Shown: positions 7,603 through 18,249, counted from the first letter of the stretch. The stretch: 64,000 bases of DNA from Clostridia bacterium (GCA_030537495.1 JAUNMH010000007.1:1-64000); one strand, 5' to 3'. Notes: a model not told the origin generated them from the sequence alone. Made by a program: numbers and translations.

Positions 7603-8248
7603 TTTCCTTCTCCAGTAAAGTAAGCAGATCCTCTGCCTTCTCAATGCAATAGTCGGGACCCTCTGGCCCGTTTTTTTCTTCCTCGTTGACCGCCAGCGCC
7701 CAGGAAACAAGCACTGCCTTAACTCCTGCGTTGTGAGCACACCTAATGTCAAACATGCTGTCCCCAATCATCAAAGCTTCCTCAGCCTTAGCACCCAGTT
7801 TGTCTAGGGAAATAAGCACCGGTTCAGGGTCGGGTTTGTGCTTCGTGGTGTCCTCTACCGTGACAATGGCATCGAGGTAAGGGACAATTCCAAATTTATT
7901 AAGTCCAATCATTGTTGTGTTTCTCACTCTTGATGTGGCTATTCCGACCTTAAAACCTCTATTTTTCAATTCTTTTATTAGTTCAACGGTTCCTGGAAAT
8001 GGCTCAATCTCGTCTTCAAAGATTTTCTCCATATGTACTCTATAAATATCCACGGACTCATTTACAGGCACATTGGGGAAAGCTTTTTCCATACTGATTG
8101 ACAGTGGTTCTCCAAAGGTTCTGCAAATTTCTTCCCTTGATGGTTTCTCGACACCTAGTGTTTCATAAGTATGAAACCATGAGTTTATTACCATACCATT
8201 GGTATCTGCCACTGTTCCGTCAAAATCAAAAATTATAGTATCTATCAT
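7595..8248 (-). CDS. HAD-superfamily phosphatase (phosphoglycolate/pyrophosphatase-like)
   Basis: 217 residues. All four HAD motifs are present: DFDGTVAD (motif I, nucleophile D9), TSR (motif II), KPDPEP (motif III lysine) and GDSMFDI (motif IV), with a helical C1 cap between motifs I and II, as in Gph/PpaX enzymes. The expected role is hydrolysis of a small phosphate ester such as phosphoglycolate or PPi; the exact substrate cannot be read. Its start overlaps the tex stop by ATGA and its end overlaps addB, so tex, this gene and addB are translationally coupled. Confidence 0.85.
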   Translation of the reverse strand: MIDTIIFDFDGTVADTNGMVINSWFHTYETLGVEKPSREEICRTFGEPLSISMEKAFPNVPVNESVDIYRVHMEKIFEDEIEPFPGTVELIKELKNRGFKVGIATSRVRNTTMIGLNKFGIVPYLDAIVTVEDTTKHKPDPEPVLISLDKLGAKAEEALMIGDSMFDIRCAHNAGVKAVLVSWALAVNEEEKNGPEGPDYCIEKAEDLLTLLEKENA

Positions 8249-10422
8249 TTTAATCCTTTCATGGTCAGTCCAACCTTCTGCTTCTCATGGTCAATGTTAA
8301 TAATCTTTACCTTAACTGTATCTCCAACGGAAACTACATCCATAGGATGCTTAATATACTTATCGCTTAATTGCGATATGTGGACAAGACCGTCGTGTTT
8401 TACACCAATATCAACGAAGGCGCCGAAGTCAACAACATTTCTTACTGTTCCTGTCAGCTCCATGTCAACCTTCAGGTCTTCGAAAGCTTTTACGTCGTTT
8501 CTGAAGATTACAGGTGGTGCATCTTCTCTTGGGTCTCTTGCAGGTTTCTTCATTTCAGCGATAATGTCGTTTAAAGTCATTTCACCGATACCAAGGTCTT
8601 CTGCCATTTTCTTAACGCTGCCAGAAACCTTCGCATCTGGATATGCAGCCTGAATCTTTGCGTCCATATCTGCTGAACCGCCACCTGCTATGTCAGCGTC
8701 TGTGATTCCAACCTTGGCCATCATTTCCTCAGCGGCCTTATATGATTCAGGGTGCACGCTTGTGCTATCTAAGGCATTATCTCCATCAGAAATTCTAAGA
8801 AAACCTGCACATTGCTTAAATGCTTTTTCACCTAGCTTAGAAACCTTCATAAGCTGTTTTCTGTTGGTGAACTTTCCGTTTTCTTCTCTGTATGCAACGA
8901 TATTCTTTGCAATTCCGGAGTTGATTCCGGCAATATACGAAAGTAGCGATGGTGAAGCAGTATTCAAATCCACCCCTACTCTATTTACACAGTCTTCAAC
9001 AACATTGGTAAGTGCTGTATCCAGCTGCTTTTGGTTGATGTCGTGCTGGTACTGTCCTACGCCAATGTGCTTAGGGTCTATTTTTACTAGTTCTGCCAGT
9101 GGGTCCTGAAGTCTTCTTCCTAAGGACATTGCGCCTCTTGTTGTAACGTCAAGGTCAGGATATTCCTCACTTGCTAGTTTTGATGCGGAGTAGACTGACG
9201 CGCCGGCCTCGTTGACAATTGTGTACTGAATGTCATAATTGTTTTTCTTCAGGTAATTGGCCACAACCTCCTCAGTTTCGCGAGATGCTGTGCCGTTGCC
9301 GATTACGATGACATCGCAGCCGAACTTGTCGATAATTTTGGTCAGGGTCTTTTCTGTTCCGGCAATATCGTTTTTTGGCTGAGTCGGGTAAATTGTGCTG
9401 TATGCCATTAACTTACCGAACTCGTTGAGAACTGCAACTTTACAGCCTGTTCTATACCCTGGGTCAATGGAAATAATTCTCTTGCCCTTTACAGGCGGCT
9501 GCATAAGAAGTTTCTCTGTATTCTTTGCAAAGACCTTAACTGCGTCGGTTTCGGCTCTTTCTGAAAGAACATTTCTCATTTCTCGTTCTACTGACGGTGC
9601 GATTAGACGCTTGTAGGAGTCTGCAATTGTATCCTTAAGGATGTCTGTGAAGATTGATTTTCCGCGTATTACCTGCTTTTCGATTAGGCTTGTAATATCA
9701 GTTGGCTCAATGGTCACCTTTACCTTAAGTTTCTTTTCTTTTTCTCCTCTGTTTACGGCAAGGACTCTGTGGTTAGGCATTTTTGCAATGGCCTCAGTGC
9801 TGCCGTAGTACATATCGTAAACTGTTTTTTCCTCAGGGTCTGTGGCTTCAGTTGAAATAAGACCATTTGCGAAAGTTTTTTCTCTGATTTCTTTAGTAAG
9901 GTCGGCATCATCTGCAATCATTTCAGCTATAATGTCCATAGCACCCTGGATTGCAGCTTCTGCTGTCTCGACTTCTTTTTCAGGATTGATAAAATCTGCA
10001 GCTATTTCTTCTACGCTTCCGCTTTTCTGTTGCTGTGCATAGAAAATCATTGCCAGTGGCTCCAGGCCTCTTTCCTTTGCCTTAGATGCTCTTGTAGCCT
10101 TCTTCTGTTTGAACGGTTTGTACAGGTCCTCAACTCTCTGAAGAACTTCTGCCTTTTCGATTTCTTTCTTTAGTTCAGGTGTAAGCTTGCCCTGTTCTTC
10201 AATTAGTCTGATAACCTCTTCTTTTCTATCTTCCAGATTGCGAAGATACTGAAGTCTTTCATCCATATCACGAAGGGTAACGTCGGAAAGACCTCCGGTT
10301 ACTTCCTTTCTATATCTCGCGATAAATGGAATTGTATTTCCTTCGTCAATAAGCTCTACAGTATGTTCTACCTGTGAAACCTTTACATTAAACTCTGCTG
10401 CGATTTTCTCAATTATATTCAT
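8245..10422 (-). CDS. tex: Tex-type RNA-binding transcription accessory protein
   Basis: 725 residues, full length for Tex. Order: N-terminal HTH-like helical region, YqgF/RNase H-like domain (ISIDPGYRTGCKVAVLN near 325), two helix-hairpin-helix motifs (LLSYIAGINSGIAKNIV, then TNRKQLMKVSKLGEKAF), and a C-terminal S1 domain (GTVRNVVDFGAFVDIGVKHD) from about 650. Tex acts with the transcription elongation complex and RNA; the precise role varies between species. Overlaps the HAD gene by 4 nt and follows prfB by 6 nt. Confidence 0.95.
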   Translation of the reverse strand: MNIIEKIAAEFNVKVSQVEHTVELIDEGNTIPFIARYRKEVTGGLSDVTLRDMDERLQYLRNLEDRKEEVIRLIEEQGKLTPELKKEIEKAEVLQRVEDLYKPFKQKKATRASKAKERGLEPLAMIFYAQQQKSGSVEEIAADFINPEKEVETAEAAIQGAMDIIAEMIADDADLTKEIREKTFANGLISTEATDPEEKTVYDMYYGSTEAIAKMPNHRVLAVNRGEKEKKLKVKVTIEPTDITSLIEKQVIRGKSIFTDILKDTIADSYKRLIAPSVEREMRNVLSERAETDAVKVFAKNTEKLLMQPPVKGKRIISIDPGYRTGCKVAVLNEFGKLMAYSTIYPTQPKNDIAGTEKTLTKIIDKFGCDVIVIGNGTASRETEEVVANYLKKNNYDIQYTIVNEAGASVYSASKLASEEYPDLDVTTRGAMSLGRRLQDPLAELVKIDPKHIGVGQYQHDINQKQLDTALTNVVEDCVNRVGVDLNTASPSLLSYIAGINSGIAKNIVAYREENGKFTNRKQLMKVSKLGEKAFKQCAGFLRISDGDNALDSTSVHPESYKAAEEMMAKVGITDADIAGGGSADMDAKIQAAYPDAKVSGSVKKMAEDLGIGEMTLNDIIAEMKKPARDPREDAPPVIFRNDVKAFEDLKVDMELTGTVRNVVDFGAFVDIGVKHDGLVHISQLSDKYIKHPMDVVSVGDTVKVKIINIDHEKQKVGLTMKGLK

Positions 10423-10428
10423 ATTTTA

Positions 10429-11529
10429 TTAATCCCTCTGTTTAAGTTTTTCGTTTATAAAGTAATCTATGTCTCCATCCATAACTGCGTTAACATTTCC
10501 CACTTCTGCTCCTGTTCTATGGTCTTTTACCATAGTATAAGGCTGAAATACATAGGATCTGATCTGGGAGCCCCATGTAATAAGGGAAAAGTCACCCTTA
10601 AGTTCCTTCAGATTCTCCTTGTGTTCCTGTTCCTTCAGTTCTGTTAGTCTGGACATCATAATTTTCATAGCCATTTCTTTGTTTTGATGTTGGCTTCGCT
10701 CATTCTGACATGTAACTACGATGTGAGTCGGCAAGTGAGTGATTCTAATGGCTGAGTCTGTTTTGTTAACGTGCTGACCGCCGGCGCCGCTGCTTCGGTA
10801 CGTGTCAATTCGTAAATCTTCCGGATCGATTTCAACTGAAACGTCATCGTCGATTTCTGGCATTACCTCCAAGGCAGCAAAACTTGTCTGGCGCTTGCCT
10901 GCTGCGTTAAATGGAGAAATTCTTACCAGCCTGTGAGTACCCTTTTCATTTTTCAGGTATCCATAGGCGTTTTCGCCCTCAATTATAAGGGTTGCGCTCT
11001 TTATTCCTGCCTCTGTGTCATCCTGGAGGTCAACCAAGGTGACCTTGAAACCCTTCTTCTCTGCCCATCTTGTGTACATTCGAAGAAGCATCTGGGCCCA
11101 GTCCATGGCGTCCACTCCGCCGGTTCCCGCATGTATGGAAATAATGGCATTGTTGTGGTCATACTTTCCGTCCAGAAGCGTGTCTAGCTTCAGAGTCTCC
11201 AAATCTTCCAAAAGAACGTTGAAAGAGCTGACAATAGTGTCAGCTTCTTCCTCGTCTTCCAGTTCCTCAGCGATTTCAATGAGCGCAGGCATATCCTGAA
11301 AGCCTTTCTCGATAGCGTTATACTTATCCAGACGGGCTTGCAGATTTTTCTTCTGTTTCAGCAGTTCCTGAGCCTTTTCTGGTTTGTTCCAGAACTCCGG
11401 ATCCTGTACGTCTCTATTCAATTCTTCGAGCTTGCCTTTTATGCCATCTAAGTTCAGTGCCGAACCTACCTCTTTCAGGCTTTCCATGACGGAAGGCAGA
11501 TCTGCTTTCAACTGGTCAAGCTGAATCAT
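10429..11529 (-). CDS. prfB: Peptide chain release factor 2
   Basis: 366 residues. Contains the peptidyl-tRNA hydrolysis GGQ loop (SSGAGGQHVNKTDSA) and the SPF anticodon-like tripeptide (VRISPFNAAGK) that reads UGA, so RF2 rather than RF1. The whole protein is encoded in one frame from the ATG at 11529 (AGGGGG 5 nt upstream): the in-frame UGA and +1 programmed frameshift near codon 25 found in many prfB genes are absent. Starts 12 nt after secA ends, in the same transcription direction. Confidence 0.95.
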   Translation of the reverse strand: MIQLDQLKADLPSVMESLKEVGSALNLDGIKGKLEELNRDVQDPEFWNKPEKAQELLKQKKNLQARLDKYNAIEKGFQDMPALIEIAEELEDEEEADTIVSSFNVLLEDLETLKLDTLLDGKYDHNNAIISIHAGTGGVDAMDWAQMLLRMYTRWAEKKGFKVTLVDLQDDTEAGIKSATLIIEGENAYGYLKNEKGTHRLVRISPFNAAGKRQTSFAALEVMPEIDDDVSVEIDPEDLRIDTYRSSGAGGQHVNKTDSAIRITHLPTHIVVTCQNERSQHQNKEMAMKIMMSRLTELKEQEHKENLKELKGDFSLITWGSQIRSYVFQPYTMVKDHRTGAEVGNVNAVMDGDIDYFINEKLKQRD

Positions 11530-11541
11530 CTTTTCCCCCTA

Positions 11542-14304
11542 TTACTGTCTACCGCAGCAGTTCTTGTATTTCTTTCCGCTTCCGCAAGGACAAGGATCGT
11601 TTCTTCCGATTTTAGGTTCCTCTCTTCTTACGGTATGCGGTTTGCTTTCTCTATCAGGCACCTGTGCGCTATCTGGAAGCTGTCCCTGGCCCTGCATAGC
11701 GCGAGTAGTCTGATCATCAACGTATTCGGACTTAGACGCTTCGCCGATTTCAACAACAGCTTTTCTTTCAGTCTTAGTTTCAACAGTTACGTTGTAGCAG
11801 TACTTAACAGTATCTTCCTGAATAGCTGCAATCATCTGCTCAAACATATCAAAACCTTCCTGGGCGTATGCCGCAGCAGGGTCCTGCTGTCCCAAAGCAC
11901 GAAGACCGATACCTGATTTCAGCTGATCCATTGCATCAATGTGATCCATCCATAGGTTATCAACTACACGAAGCAGAATCATTCTTTCAACTTCTCTCAT
12001 CTGTTCAAGTCCGATTTCTGTTTCCTTAGCTGCGTATAGGTCTTCAAGTTCCTTAATTACTGACTCGCGAAGTGATTCTTCAGTCATTGCATTAAGTTCA
12101 TCTACTGTATACTTACTCTTGCCTCTATAGCTGTTTCCAACAAGCTTACGAACATTCTTTGTTAAAGTTTCAAAATCCCATTCTTCTGGATACTTGGATC
12201 CAACAACAATTGGGTCAATAATTGAATTAACCATTGTGTGCATCATGTTCATAATGTATTCACGAAGGTCATCCCCAAATAGAACCTTGCGACGTTCATC
12301 ATAAATGATTTCTCTCTGCTTGTTCATTACATTGTCATACTGCAAAACGTACTTTCTGATACCGAAGTTCTTACCTTCAACCTTCTTCTGCGCACCTTCA
12401 ATTGACTTAGATAAAACGCCTGCTTCAATAGCTTCGTCCTCTTCCAGACCCATTCTACCAACTAGCTTCTGCATTCTTTCTCCGCCAAACAGCCTCATAA
12501 GCTCGTCTTCAAGAGAAATATAGAACTGAGTCACACCAGGGTCTCCCTGACGTCCAGAACGTCCACGTAGCTGGTTGTCGATACGTCTTGATTCGTGTCT
12601 TTCAGTACCTAAGATACAAAGACCACCCAGCTCTCTAACTTTTTCCTGTTCTTCTTTTCTCTCTTCGCGGAACTGATCATGAAGCTCGTTGAATTTCGCT
12701 CTTGCAGCATTCAGTTCAGGGTCATTAGATTTAACAAAACTTGTAGCGAAGGAAATCTGCTCATCTGTATATCCCAGCTTGTGCATTTCTCTCTTAGCTT
12801 CAAATTCAGGGTTACCACCTAAGATAATGTCGGTACCACGACCAGCCATATTTGTTGCAATTGTAACCATGCCCAGACGACCTGCTTCAGCAACAATTTC
12901 AGCTTCCTTGTCATGCTGCTTAGCATTCAGTACGTTATGCTTGATTCCTCTTTTCTTCAGCATTTCACTGATAAGCTCGGATTTTTCAATTGAAATAGTA
13001 CCAACCAAAACTGGCTGTCCAGTTTCATGAACTTCTGCAATTTTATTAGCAAGTGCTAAGAACTTGCCCTTCTCAGTCTGGTAAACTGCATCATCCTCGT
13101 CAACTCTGGCAATTGGTTTATTTGTAGGGATTACTACAACGTCCATGTTATAGATATCTCTGAATTCATCTTCCTCAGTCTTTGCTGTACCAGTCATACC
13201 AGCTAACTTGTTGTACATTCTGAAGTAGTTTTGAAGTGTGATAGTTGCAAGAGTCTTGGACTCTGAACGAACTAGTACGTGTTCCTTTGCTTCAATGGCC
13301 TGGTGCAGACCGTTGCTGTACCTTCTACCAAACATCAGACGACCTGTAAATTCGTCAACGATTACGATTTCTCCGTCCTTAACGATATAGTCTACGTCAC
13401 GCTCCATAAGATTTCTTGCCTTTAATGCCTGAAGAACGTGGTGGTTGATTTCCATATTTTCAGGATCACCATAGTTTTCTACGTTGAAGAATGCTTCTGC
13501 CTTAGCAACGCCTTCGTCAGTAAGAGAAACCTGCTCATCCTTTTCTTCTACAGTGAAATCAGCTTCCTTAGTCAGACCCTTTACGAATCTGTCAGCCTTC
13601 TGATAAAGGTCAGTTGATTTTTCTCCGTGTCCCGAAATGATCAGAGGAGTTCTAGCTTCATCGATTAAGATGGAGTCAACTTCGTCGATGATGGCATAGT
13701 TAAGTTCTCTCTGCATCAAATCCTCCTTGTAGATAACCATGTTATCTCTCAGGTAATCGAAACCAAATTCGTTGTTTGTTCCGTATGTAATATCAGCATT
13801 GTAAGCCGCTTTTCTTTCTTCATTGTCAACGCCGTGAATAACCACACCAACAGTCAGACCAAGGAATGAATAAAGCTTACCCATCCACTCAGCGTCACGC
13901 TTTGCCAGGTAGTCATTGACAGTAATTACATGAACTCCCTTGCCTTCGAGTGCATTCAGATATGCTGGAAGAGTAGCAACTAAAGTCTTACCTTCACCTG
14001 TCTTCATTTCGGAAATTCTTCCCTGGTGAAGAGCTACACCACCGATTAGCTGAACTCTGAAGTGCTTCATTCTCAGACATCTTGACGCCGCTTCTCTACA
14101 AACCGCAAAAGCTTCAGGAAGCAAGTCATCTAAAGTTTCACCATTCTTAATTCTTTCCTTAAACTCGGGAGTCTTAGCCTGCAGTTCCTCATCGCTAAGT
14201 GCCTGCATCTGTTCGTCCAAAGCTTCAACTTTATCTACAATTTTTCCAATCTTCTTTACCTCTTTTTCATTAAGGTCTCCAAAGATTTTTTCCATTAAAC
14301 CCAT
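11542..14304 (-). CDS. secA: Preprotein translocase ATPase SecA
   Basis: 920 residues, full length. Walker A MKTGEGKT near residue 100, DEAD-like IDEVDS near 210, preprotein cross-linking domain, second helicase half with motif VI ([13 protein letters not shown]), helical wing/scaffold, and the zinc-binding SEC-C tail [13 protein letters not shown]. It drives Sec-dependent export from the cytosolic face of the membrane. The start follows AAAGGGGA by about 9 nt. Followed by prfB, a common clostridial neighbour. Confidence 0.97.
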   Translation of the reverse strand: MGLMEKIFGDLNEKEVKKIGKIVDKVEALDEQMQALSDEELQAKTPEFKERIKNGETLDDLLPEAFAVCREAASRCLRMKHFRVQLIGGVALHQGRISEMKTGEGKTLVATLPAYLNALEGKGVHVITVNDYLAKRDAEWMGKLYSFLGLTVGVVIHGVDNEERKAAYNADITYGTNNEFGFDYLRDNMVIYKEDLMQRELNYAIIDEVDSILIDEARTPLIISGHGEKSTDLYQKADRFVKGLTKEADFTVEEKDEQVSLTDEGVAKAEAFFNVENYGDPENMEINHHVLQALKARNLMERDVDYIVKDGEIVIVDEFTGRLMFGRRYSNGLHQAIEAKEHVLVRSESKTLATITLQNYFRMYNKLAGMTGTAKTEEDEFRDIYNMDVVVIPTNKPIARVDEDDAVYQTEKGKFLALANKIAEVHETGQPVLVGTISIEKSELISEMLKKRGIKHNVLNAKQHDKEAEIVAEAGRLGMVTIATNMAGRGTDIILGGNPEFEAKREMHKLGYTDEQISFATSFVKSNDPELNAARAKFNELHDQFREERKEEQEKVRELGGLCILGTERHESRRIDNQLRGRSGRQGDPGVTQFYISLEDELMRLFGGERMQKLVGRMGLEEDEAIEAGVLSKSIEGAQKKVEGKNFGIRKYVLQYDNVMNKQREIIYDERRKVLFGDDLREYIMNMMHTMVNSIIDPIVVGSKYPEEWDFETLTKNVRKLVGNSYRGKSKYTVDELNAMTEESLRESVIKELEDLYAAKETEIGLEQMREVERMILLRVVDNLWMDHIDAMDQLKSGIGLRALGQQDPAAAYAQEGFDMFEQMIAAIQEDTVKYCYNVTVETKTERKAVVEIGEASKSEYVDDQTTRAMQGQGQLPDSAQVPDRESKPHTVRREEPKIGRNDPCPCGSGKKYKNCCGRQ

Positions 14305-14321
14305 TCTTTATAGTCCCCTTT

Positions 14322-15593
14322 CTACTCATCGTCTTCTGGTTTTAGATTTACTCGTAAATTAATTTCTATAGATTTTCTCTCATCAGCCTTAGTAACCCGG
14401 CCTTCAAAGATTTTATTTCCAACCTCATAAGTAAAGGTGTCTCCCTGCTTAGGCAGTCTATCAAGCTGAAGCACAACCCATCCGTTTACCGTGGTTGCAT
14501 CCTCCAGCTCCACCTCTTCATCGAAGTAGTCAAACATTTTTTCAACATTTGTGCTTGCCAGAACCCTATAACTTCCGTCCTGAAGTTCAGTAATTCCCTC
14601 TGACAAAACCTCATCGTGCTCATCGTAAATATCTCCGACAAGCTCTTCAATTATATCTTCCAGCGTAACAAGGCCAGCCGTTCCGCCGTATTCGTCTACA
14701 ATAATCGCTATGTGCGACTTGTTATCCTGCAACTTCTTAAGAAGCGCCGCAGCCTTCATAGATCCAGCCACATAAACAACCGGCTTCACGTAATCAGATA
14801 TGGTTTTCTTAGAACCTGCAATATAGTTGTGGAAGTCCTTCTGGTTCAAAACCCCCAGAATTCTATCCAGATCATCTTCATAGACCGGCAGTCTGGAGTA
14901 CCCCGTCTCCATAAACAGCTTAGCTACGTCCTTCTTCGTCGAGTCGATTTCAATTGCCTTAATATCTACACGCGGCGTCAAAACATCCCACGCCTCCAAA
15001 TCGCTAAACTCAATGGCATTCTGAATCAGCTCACTCTGTCCAGCCTCAATAGACCCTTCAGTCTCAGCCTCCTCAACAATTGTCAGCAGCTCATCCTCCG
15101 TTATACTTCTGCTGTTATTCAGGTTGAACAATCTAGCAAGCAATAATTTCCACTTGCTAAACAAAAAGTTAATCGGCGTCAAAAGCACCATAATCGCCTT
15201 TATAAACGGCGCTGAAAACATTGCGAATTTTTCTGGACTCTCCTTAGCAAGGCCCTTCGGCGAAATTTCCCCAAATACTAAAACAACAGGTGTAATAACA
15301 ATCGTCGATAGTGTAGCACCATATTTTGGATACAGCTCAACGAACAGTACAGTTGCAACCGCTGTCATAGCAATGTTCACTATGTTGTTACCGATAAGTA
15401 TGGATGATAGAAGTGAGTCATATTTCTCTTCCAATTCCAAAACCATCTTCGCCTTCTTGTTTCCGTCTGCAGCCAGGTTCTTCAGCCTTATTCTATTTAT
15501 GGACGTGAACGCTGTCTCCGTAGCGGAAAAGTACGCTGACAAAATAAGTAACACTACAATAAGCCCAATCGAATACCCTATATGATCTTCCAT
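14322..15593 (-). CDS. CNNM/CorC-HlyC family membrane protein with CBS pair
   Basis: 423 residues. Three to four N-terminal membrane segments of the DUF21/CNNM fold (IGLIVVLLILSAYFSATETA with the S-x-x-E-T signature), a CBS pair at about 200-330 (LTPRVDIKAIEI, IVDEYGGTAGLVTLEDIIEELVG) and a C-terminal CorC_HlyC domain. Members are implicated in Mg/Co export or membrane ion homeostasis; the hemolysin label is historical. The best Shine-Dalgarno (AAGGAG) is unusually far, about 15 nt, from the ATG. secA starts 18 nt downstream. Confidence 0.9.
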   Translation of the reverse strand: MEDHIGYSIGLIVVLLILSAYFSATETAFTSINRIRLKNLAADGNKKAKMVLELEEKYDSLLSSILIGNNIVNIAMTAVATVLFVELYPKYGATLSTIVITPVVLVFGEISPKGLAKESPEKFAMFSAPFIKAIMVLLTPINFLFSKWKLLLARLFNLNNSRSITEDELLTIVEEAETEGSIEAGQSELIQNAIEFSDLEAWDVLTPRVDIKAIEIDSTKKDVAKLFMETGYSRLPVYEDDLDRILGVLNQKDFHNYIAGSKKTISDYVKPVVYVAGSMKAAALLKKLQDNKSHIAIIVDEYGGTAGLVTLEDIIEELVGDIYDEHDEVLSEGITELQDGSYRVLASTNVEKMFDYFDEEVELEDATTVNGWVVLQLDRLPKQGDTFTYEVGNKIFEGRVTKADERKSIEINLRVNLKPEDDE

Positions 15594-15814
15594 TTTTTAA
15601 ATTTTTCTCTCCTTTTTCAATCACATACGAGTCGCTTCTGCGACTCTAAATTATACAGTCTCTCAACATATTATTTTATCACAAAATCCCTTGAAAATAA
15701 AGGGATTTGTGCTGTGGCTGCCAGGGATATACAGCCATTTTCAGTTTACATTGCAATTATGATGAATATGTGTGCTGATGCTGATTAATCGATGAGATAT
15801 TTCGCGGCGCGCCC

Positions 15815-15852
15815 ATGGAAAAAGGCACCAGTGCGTAATGCCCGATGCCTTT
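15815..15852 (-). terminator. Terminator of the phosphoribosyltransferase transcript
   Basis: Stem AAAGGCATC / GGTGCCTTT (15852-15844 with 15829-15821 on the minus strand), followed by a T run. A second hairpin at 15680-15711 (CACAAAATCCCTT / AAGGGATTTGTG) has no T run and no assigned role. Confidence 0.75.
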
Positions 15853-15870
15853 GCTCTCCACATTATTTTT

Positions 15871-16422
15871 TTACAGTGGTTCTCCCGCTGCATTGAACAA
15901 TGGTAATTTTTCTAGGAAGATGATGTCGTCTCTGTTCGCAGCATCGCCTTCTGCTAGAACCGTCATCTTTCCAACGATGTTTCCGCCTACTTCATTAACA
16001 AGAGTTTCTATTGAATGAAGTGATTCCCCTGTGCTAATAACATCGTCTACGATAAGAACTCTTTTTCCCTTCATCATGTCAGCTTCATGCTGGCCTAGGC
16101 AAAGGTGCTGAATGTGATCTGTAGTAATGGAATTAACTTCTACAGTGATTACATTTTCCATGTAAAGTTTTTCACCTTTGCGGGCTACGATGTAGTCGTT
16201 AGTTCCTGCCTGTCTTGCCATTTCGTAAGCAAGTGGAATTCCCTTAGATTCAGCTGTAACGATTACGTCAAATTCCGGTGCTTTCTTTAGGAGCTCAGTT
16301 GCTGCGGCCTTTGTAATTTCAACATCGCTGAACATAATAAATGCTCCGATATATAGGTCGTCATTGATTTTGCATAGTGGAAGCTGGCGCTTCAGTCCAG
16401 CAATTGTCATTTCATAATTCAT
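15871..16422 (-). CDS. Phosphoribosyltransferase family protein (purine-type)
   Basis: 183 residues. Type I phosphoribosyltransferase fold with the PRPP-binding loop VLIVDDVISTGES near 122-134 and the flexible-loop region around MENVITVEVNSITT. It resembles adenine/xanthine phosphoribosyltransferases and the PurR effector domain, but no substrate-specific residue lets me name it. Salvage of a purine base is the likeliest role. It shares orientation with the HD gene 40 nt upstream and ends at a clear terminator. Confidence 0.75.
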   Translation of the reverse strand: MNYEMTIAGLKRQLPLCKINDDLYIGAFIMFSDVEITKAAATELLKKAPEFDVIVTAESKGIPLAYEMARQAGTNDYIVARKGEKLYMENVITVEVNSITTDHIQHLCLGQHEADMMKGKRVLIVDDVISTGESLHSIETLVNEVGGNIVGKMTVLAEGDAANRDDIIFLEKLPLFNAAGEPL

Positions 16423-16462
16423 TGATTTTTCCTCCCAGTCATAACATTTTAGCTATAATTGC

Positions 16463-17029
16463 TTATTCCTGTGCTAGGACGGCGTCTTCTGTTGCCTGCA
16501 TTGCTTCCAGAGTTTCGGCCTGAAGCTTTTCCAGTTCCCAACCTAGCATTTCAGCGCCCTGAGCAATTACCTGACGATCACAGCCGGCAGCAAATTTCTT
16601 GTCCTTGTACTTTTTCTTTAATGATTTCAGCTCCATGTCTTTGCAACTCTTGGACGGACGCATCAAAGCAGCCGCTCCCACAAGTCCAGTAAGTTCATCG
16701 GTTGCGAACAAAACTTTCTCCATCTCGCGTTCCGGTTTTACGTCACAGCATAAGCCATATCCATGAGAAACTATTGCATGAATCATATCCTCGTCGACTC
16801 CGGCCTCTCTTAGAAGTTCTGGAGCCTTGGTGCAGTGTTCCTCAGGCCACATTTCGAAATCAATATCATGTAGTAAGCCTACAGTAGCCCAAAAGTCTGC
16901 ATCTTCGCCGTAGCCCAGTTTTTCTGCCATATATCTCATAACAGCTTCAACTGTAAGGCCGTGATGGATGTGAAAAGCCTCTTTGTTATATTTTTTCAAT
17001 AACTCAAGTGCATTTTCTCTGCTAATCAT
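16463..17029 (-). CDS. HD-domain phosphohydrolase
   Basis: 188 residues. HD fold with IHHGLTVEAVM (first H), LLHDIDFE (the HD pair) and a later H (HAIVSHGYG) and D (FATDELTG). Such stand-alone HD proteins hydrolyse phosphate esters, often nucleotides, with a divalent metal; the substrate is unknown. The ATG at 17029 is favoured over TTG at 17035 because AGGAGA at 17044-17039 is about 10 nt before the ATG but only 3-4 nt before the TTG. Confidence 0.8.
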   Translation of the reverse strand: MISRENALELLKKYNKEAFHIHHGLTVEAVMRYMAEKLGYGEDADFWATVGLLHDIDFEMWPEEHCTKAPELLREAGVDEDMIHAIVSHGYGLCCDVKPEREMEKVLFATDELTGLVGAAALMRPSKSCKDMELKSLKKKYKDKKFAAGCDRQVIAQGAEMLGWELEKLQAETLEAMQATEDAVLAQE

Positions 17030-17129
17030 TTTCAATCATCTCCTATATATACAATTATTTAAGGCGACGTGCATCGCCATGCCCGTCGCCGAAATGTTAA
17101 GTTTATTTGCCCAATTGTTTTTTGCTCTC

Positions 17130-18065
17130 TTATTTTTCTGCTTGCTTTGCCTGCAATCTTTCTTCCTTAGATGGAATCTGCGGAATGATAACTGCAATAA
17201 AGATTACGATGCATCCGACTATTTCGATAAAAGTTAGCTTTTCTCCAAGAAGGATGACACCAAACAGTACCGCAAATACAGACTCTAAGCTCATAATTAA
17301 AGTAGCAACCGTAGGTTCTGCATCTTTCTGTGCAAGTACCTGAAGAGTATATGCAACTCCTGATGACAGAATACCACAGTAAAGAATAGGGAGCCAGCAA
17401 TCAATAATGTCTGAAAGCACAGGGTTTTCAAATATTGCCATCAAGATTAGGCAAATAATACCTGCAGTTATGAACTGAATGCATGACAATTTAATGCCAT
17501 CGCACTTAGGAGAAAAGTGGTCTACTACCATAATGTGACATGCAAAGCAGAATGCACATAGTAATACGAATAAATCTCCTGTGTGTAAAGCGAATCCTTC
17601 ATTTGATCCAGCCATAGTAAGCATGTAGAATCCAACGATACCCATAGCGACACAAGCCCAGATAATCGGTCTTACTTTCTTGCCTAAAATAATTCCTAGG
17701 ATAGGAACGATTATGATATAAAGTGAAGTGATGAATCCGGCTTTTCCAGCGTCTGTGTCAAAGAACATACCAAACTGCTGAAGGCTGCTGGCAATACATA
17801 GCGCTACACCACAGCAGATACCACCGATTAGAGTAGTCTTATCAATGAACTTCTCTTCCCCACCTTCAGCAGGCATTTCATCGCCTATTCCCTTCTTGCT
17901 GAAAATAAAGATTACTGGTATAAGAACCAGGCCTCCGATGATCATACGGACTCCGTTATATGTGAACGGCTCCAGTACAGTTCCGGCCTTCTGGGCAACG
18001 AAAGCCGAGCCCCAAATTAGAGCTGTGATCAGTAACATAATGTTACTCTTCATTTTTTTCCCCAT
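17130..18065 (-). CDS. EamA/DMT-superfamily transporter
   Basis: About 312 residues with ten predicted membrane helices in two EamA repeats (ITALIWGSAFVAQKAGTVLEP is the typical first helix; LSSGVAYTLQVLAQK in the second half). Cytoplasmic membrane drug/metabolite carrier of unknown substrate. A longer frame reaches 18152, but homology starts at MGKKMKSNIM, and AGAGGA lies about 10 nt before that ATG. It is divergent from cobT, with about 185 bp between; this alone does not make it a cobalamin-precursor carrier. Confidence 0.85.
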   Translation of the reverse strand: MGKKMKSNIMLLITALIWGSAFVAQKAGTVLEPFTYNGVRMIIGGLVLIPVIFIFSKKGIGDEMPAEGGEEKFIDKTTLIGGICCGVALCIASSLQQFGMFFDTDAGKAGFITSLYIIIVPILGIILGKKVRPIIWACVAMGIVGFYMLTMAGSNEGFALHTGDLFVLLCAFCFACHIMVVDHFSPKCDGIKLSCIQFITAGIICLILMAIFENPVLSDIIDCWLPILYCGILSSGVAYTLQVLAQKDAEPTVATLIMSLESVFAVLFGVILLGEKLTFIEIVGCIVIFIAVIIPQIPSKEERLQAKQAEK

Positions 18066-18183
18066 GTCTAATAAATCCTCTTTCAAAAAATAATGTCTTA
18101 GGTGCCAAACTTGAACGCTCAAACACCCACCATCATTATATTCAATTTTCACCTGCTTTACAAGCCGAAAAACTTTAATTCTT

Positions 18184-18195
18184 CACAAATTTGTG
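18184..18195. promoter_or_regulatory. 12-bp perfect palindrome ahead of cobT
   Basis: CACAAATTTGTG sits just before TATTATAT (18197-18204), a possible -10 for cobT, so it overlaps the likely core promoter and could be an operator. No cobalamin riboswitch fits in the leader, which is under 60 nt. Confidence 0.35.
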
Positions 18196-18249
18196 ATATT
18201 ATATCGATGTATGCGTGCGCAGATTTTTATTATAGTTGGGAGGAAGAAA

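Noticed and set aside
7603-7767. Longer start for addB
   Set aside because: The extra 55 residues are an out-of-frame reading of the HAD gene, have no homology, and GGAG precedes the ATG at 7602.
18066-18249. Cobalamin riboswitch ahead of cobT
   Set aside because: No B12 box or core elements, and the leader is too short for an aptamer.
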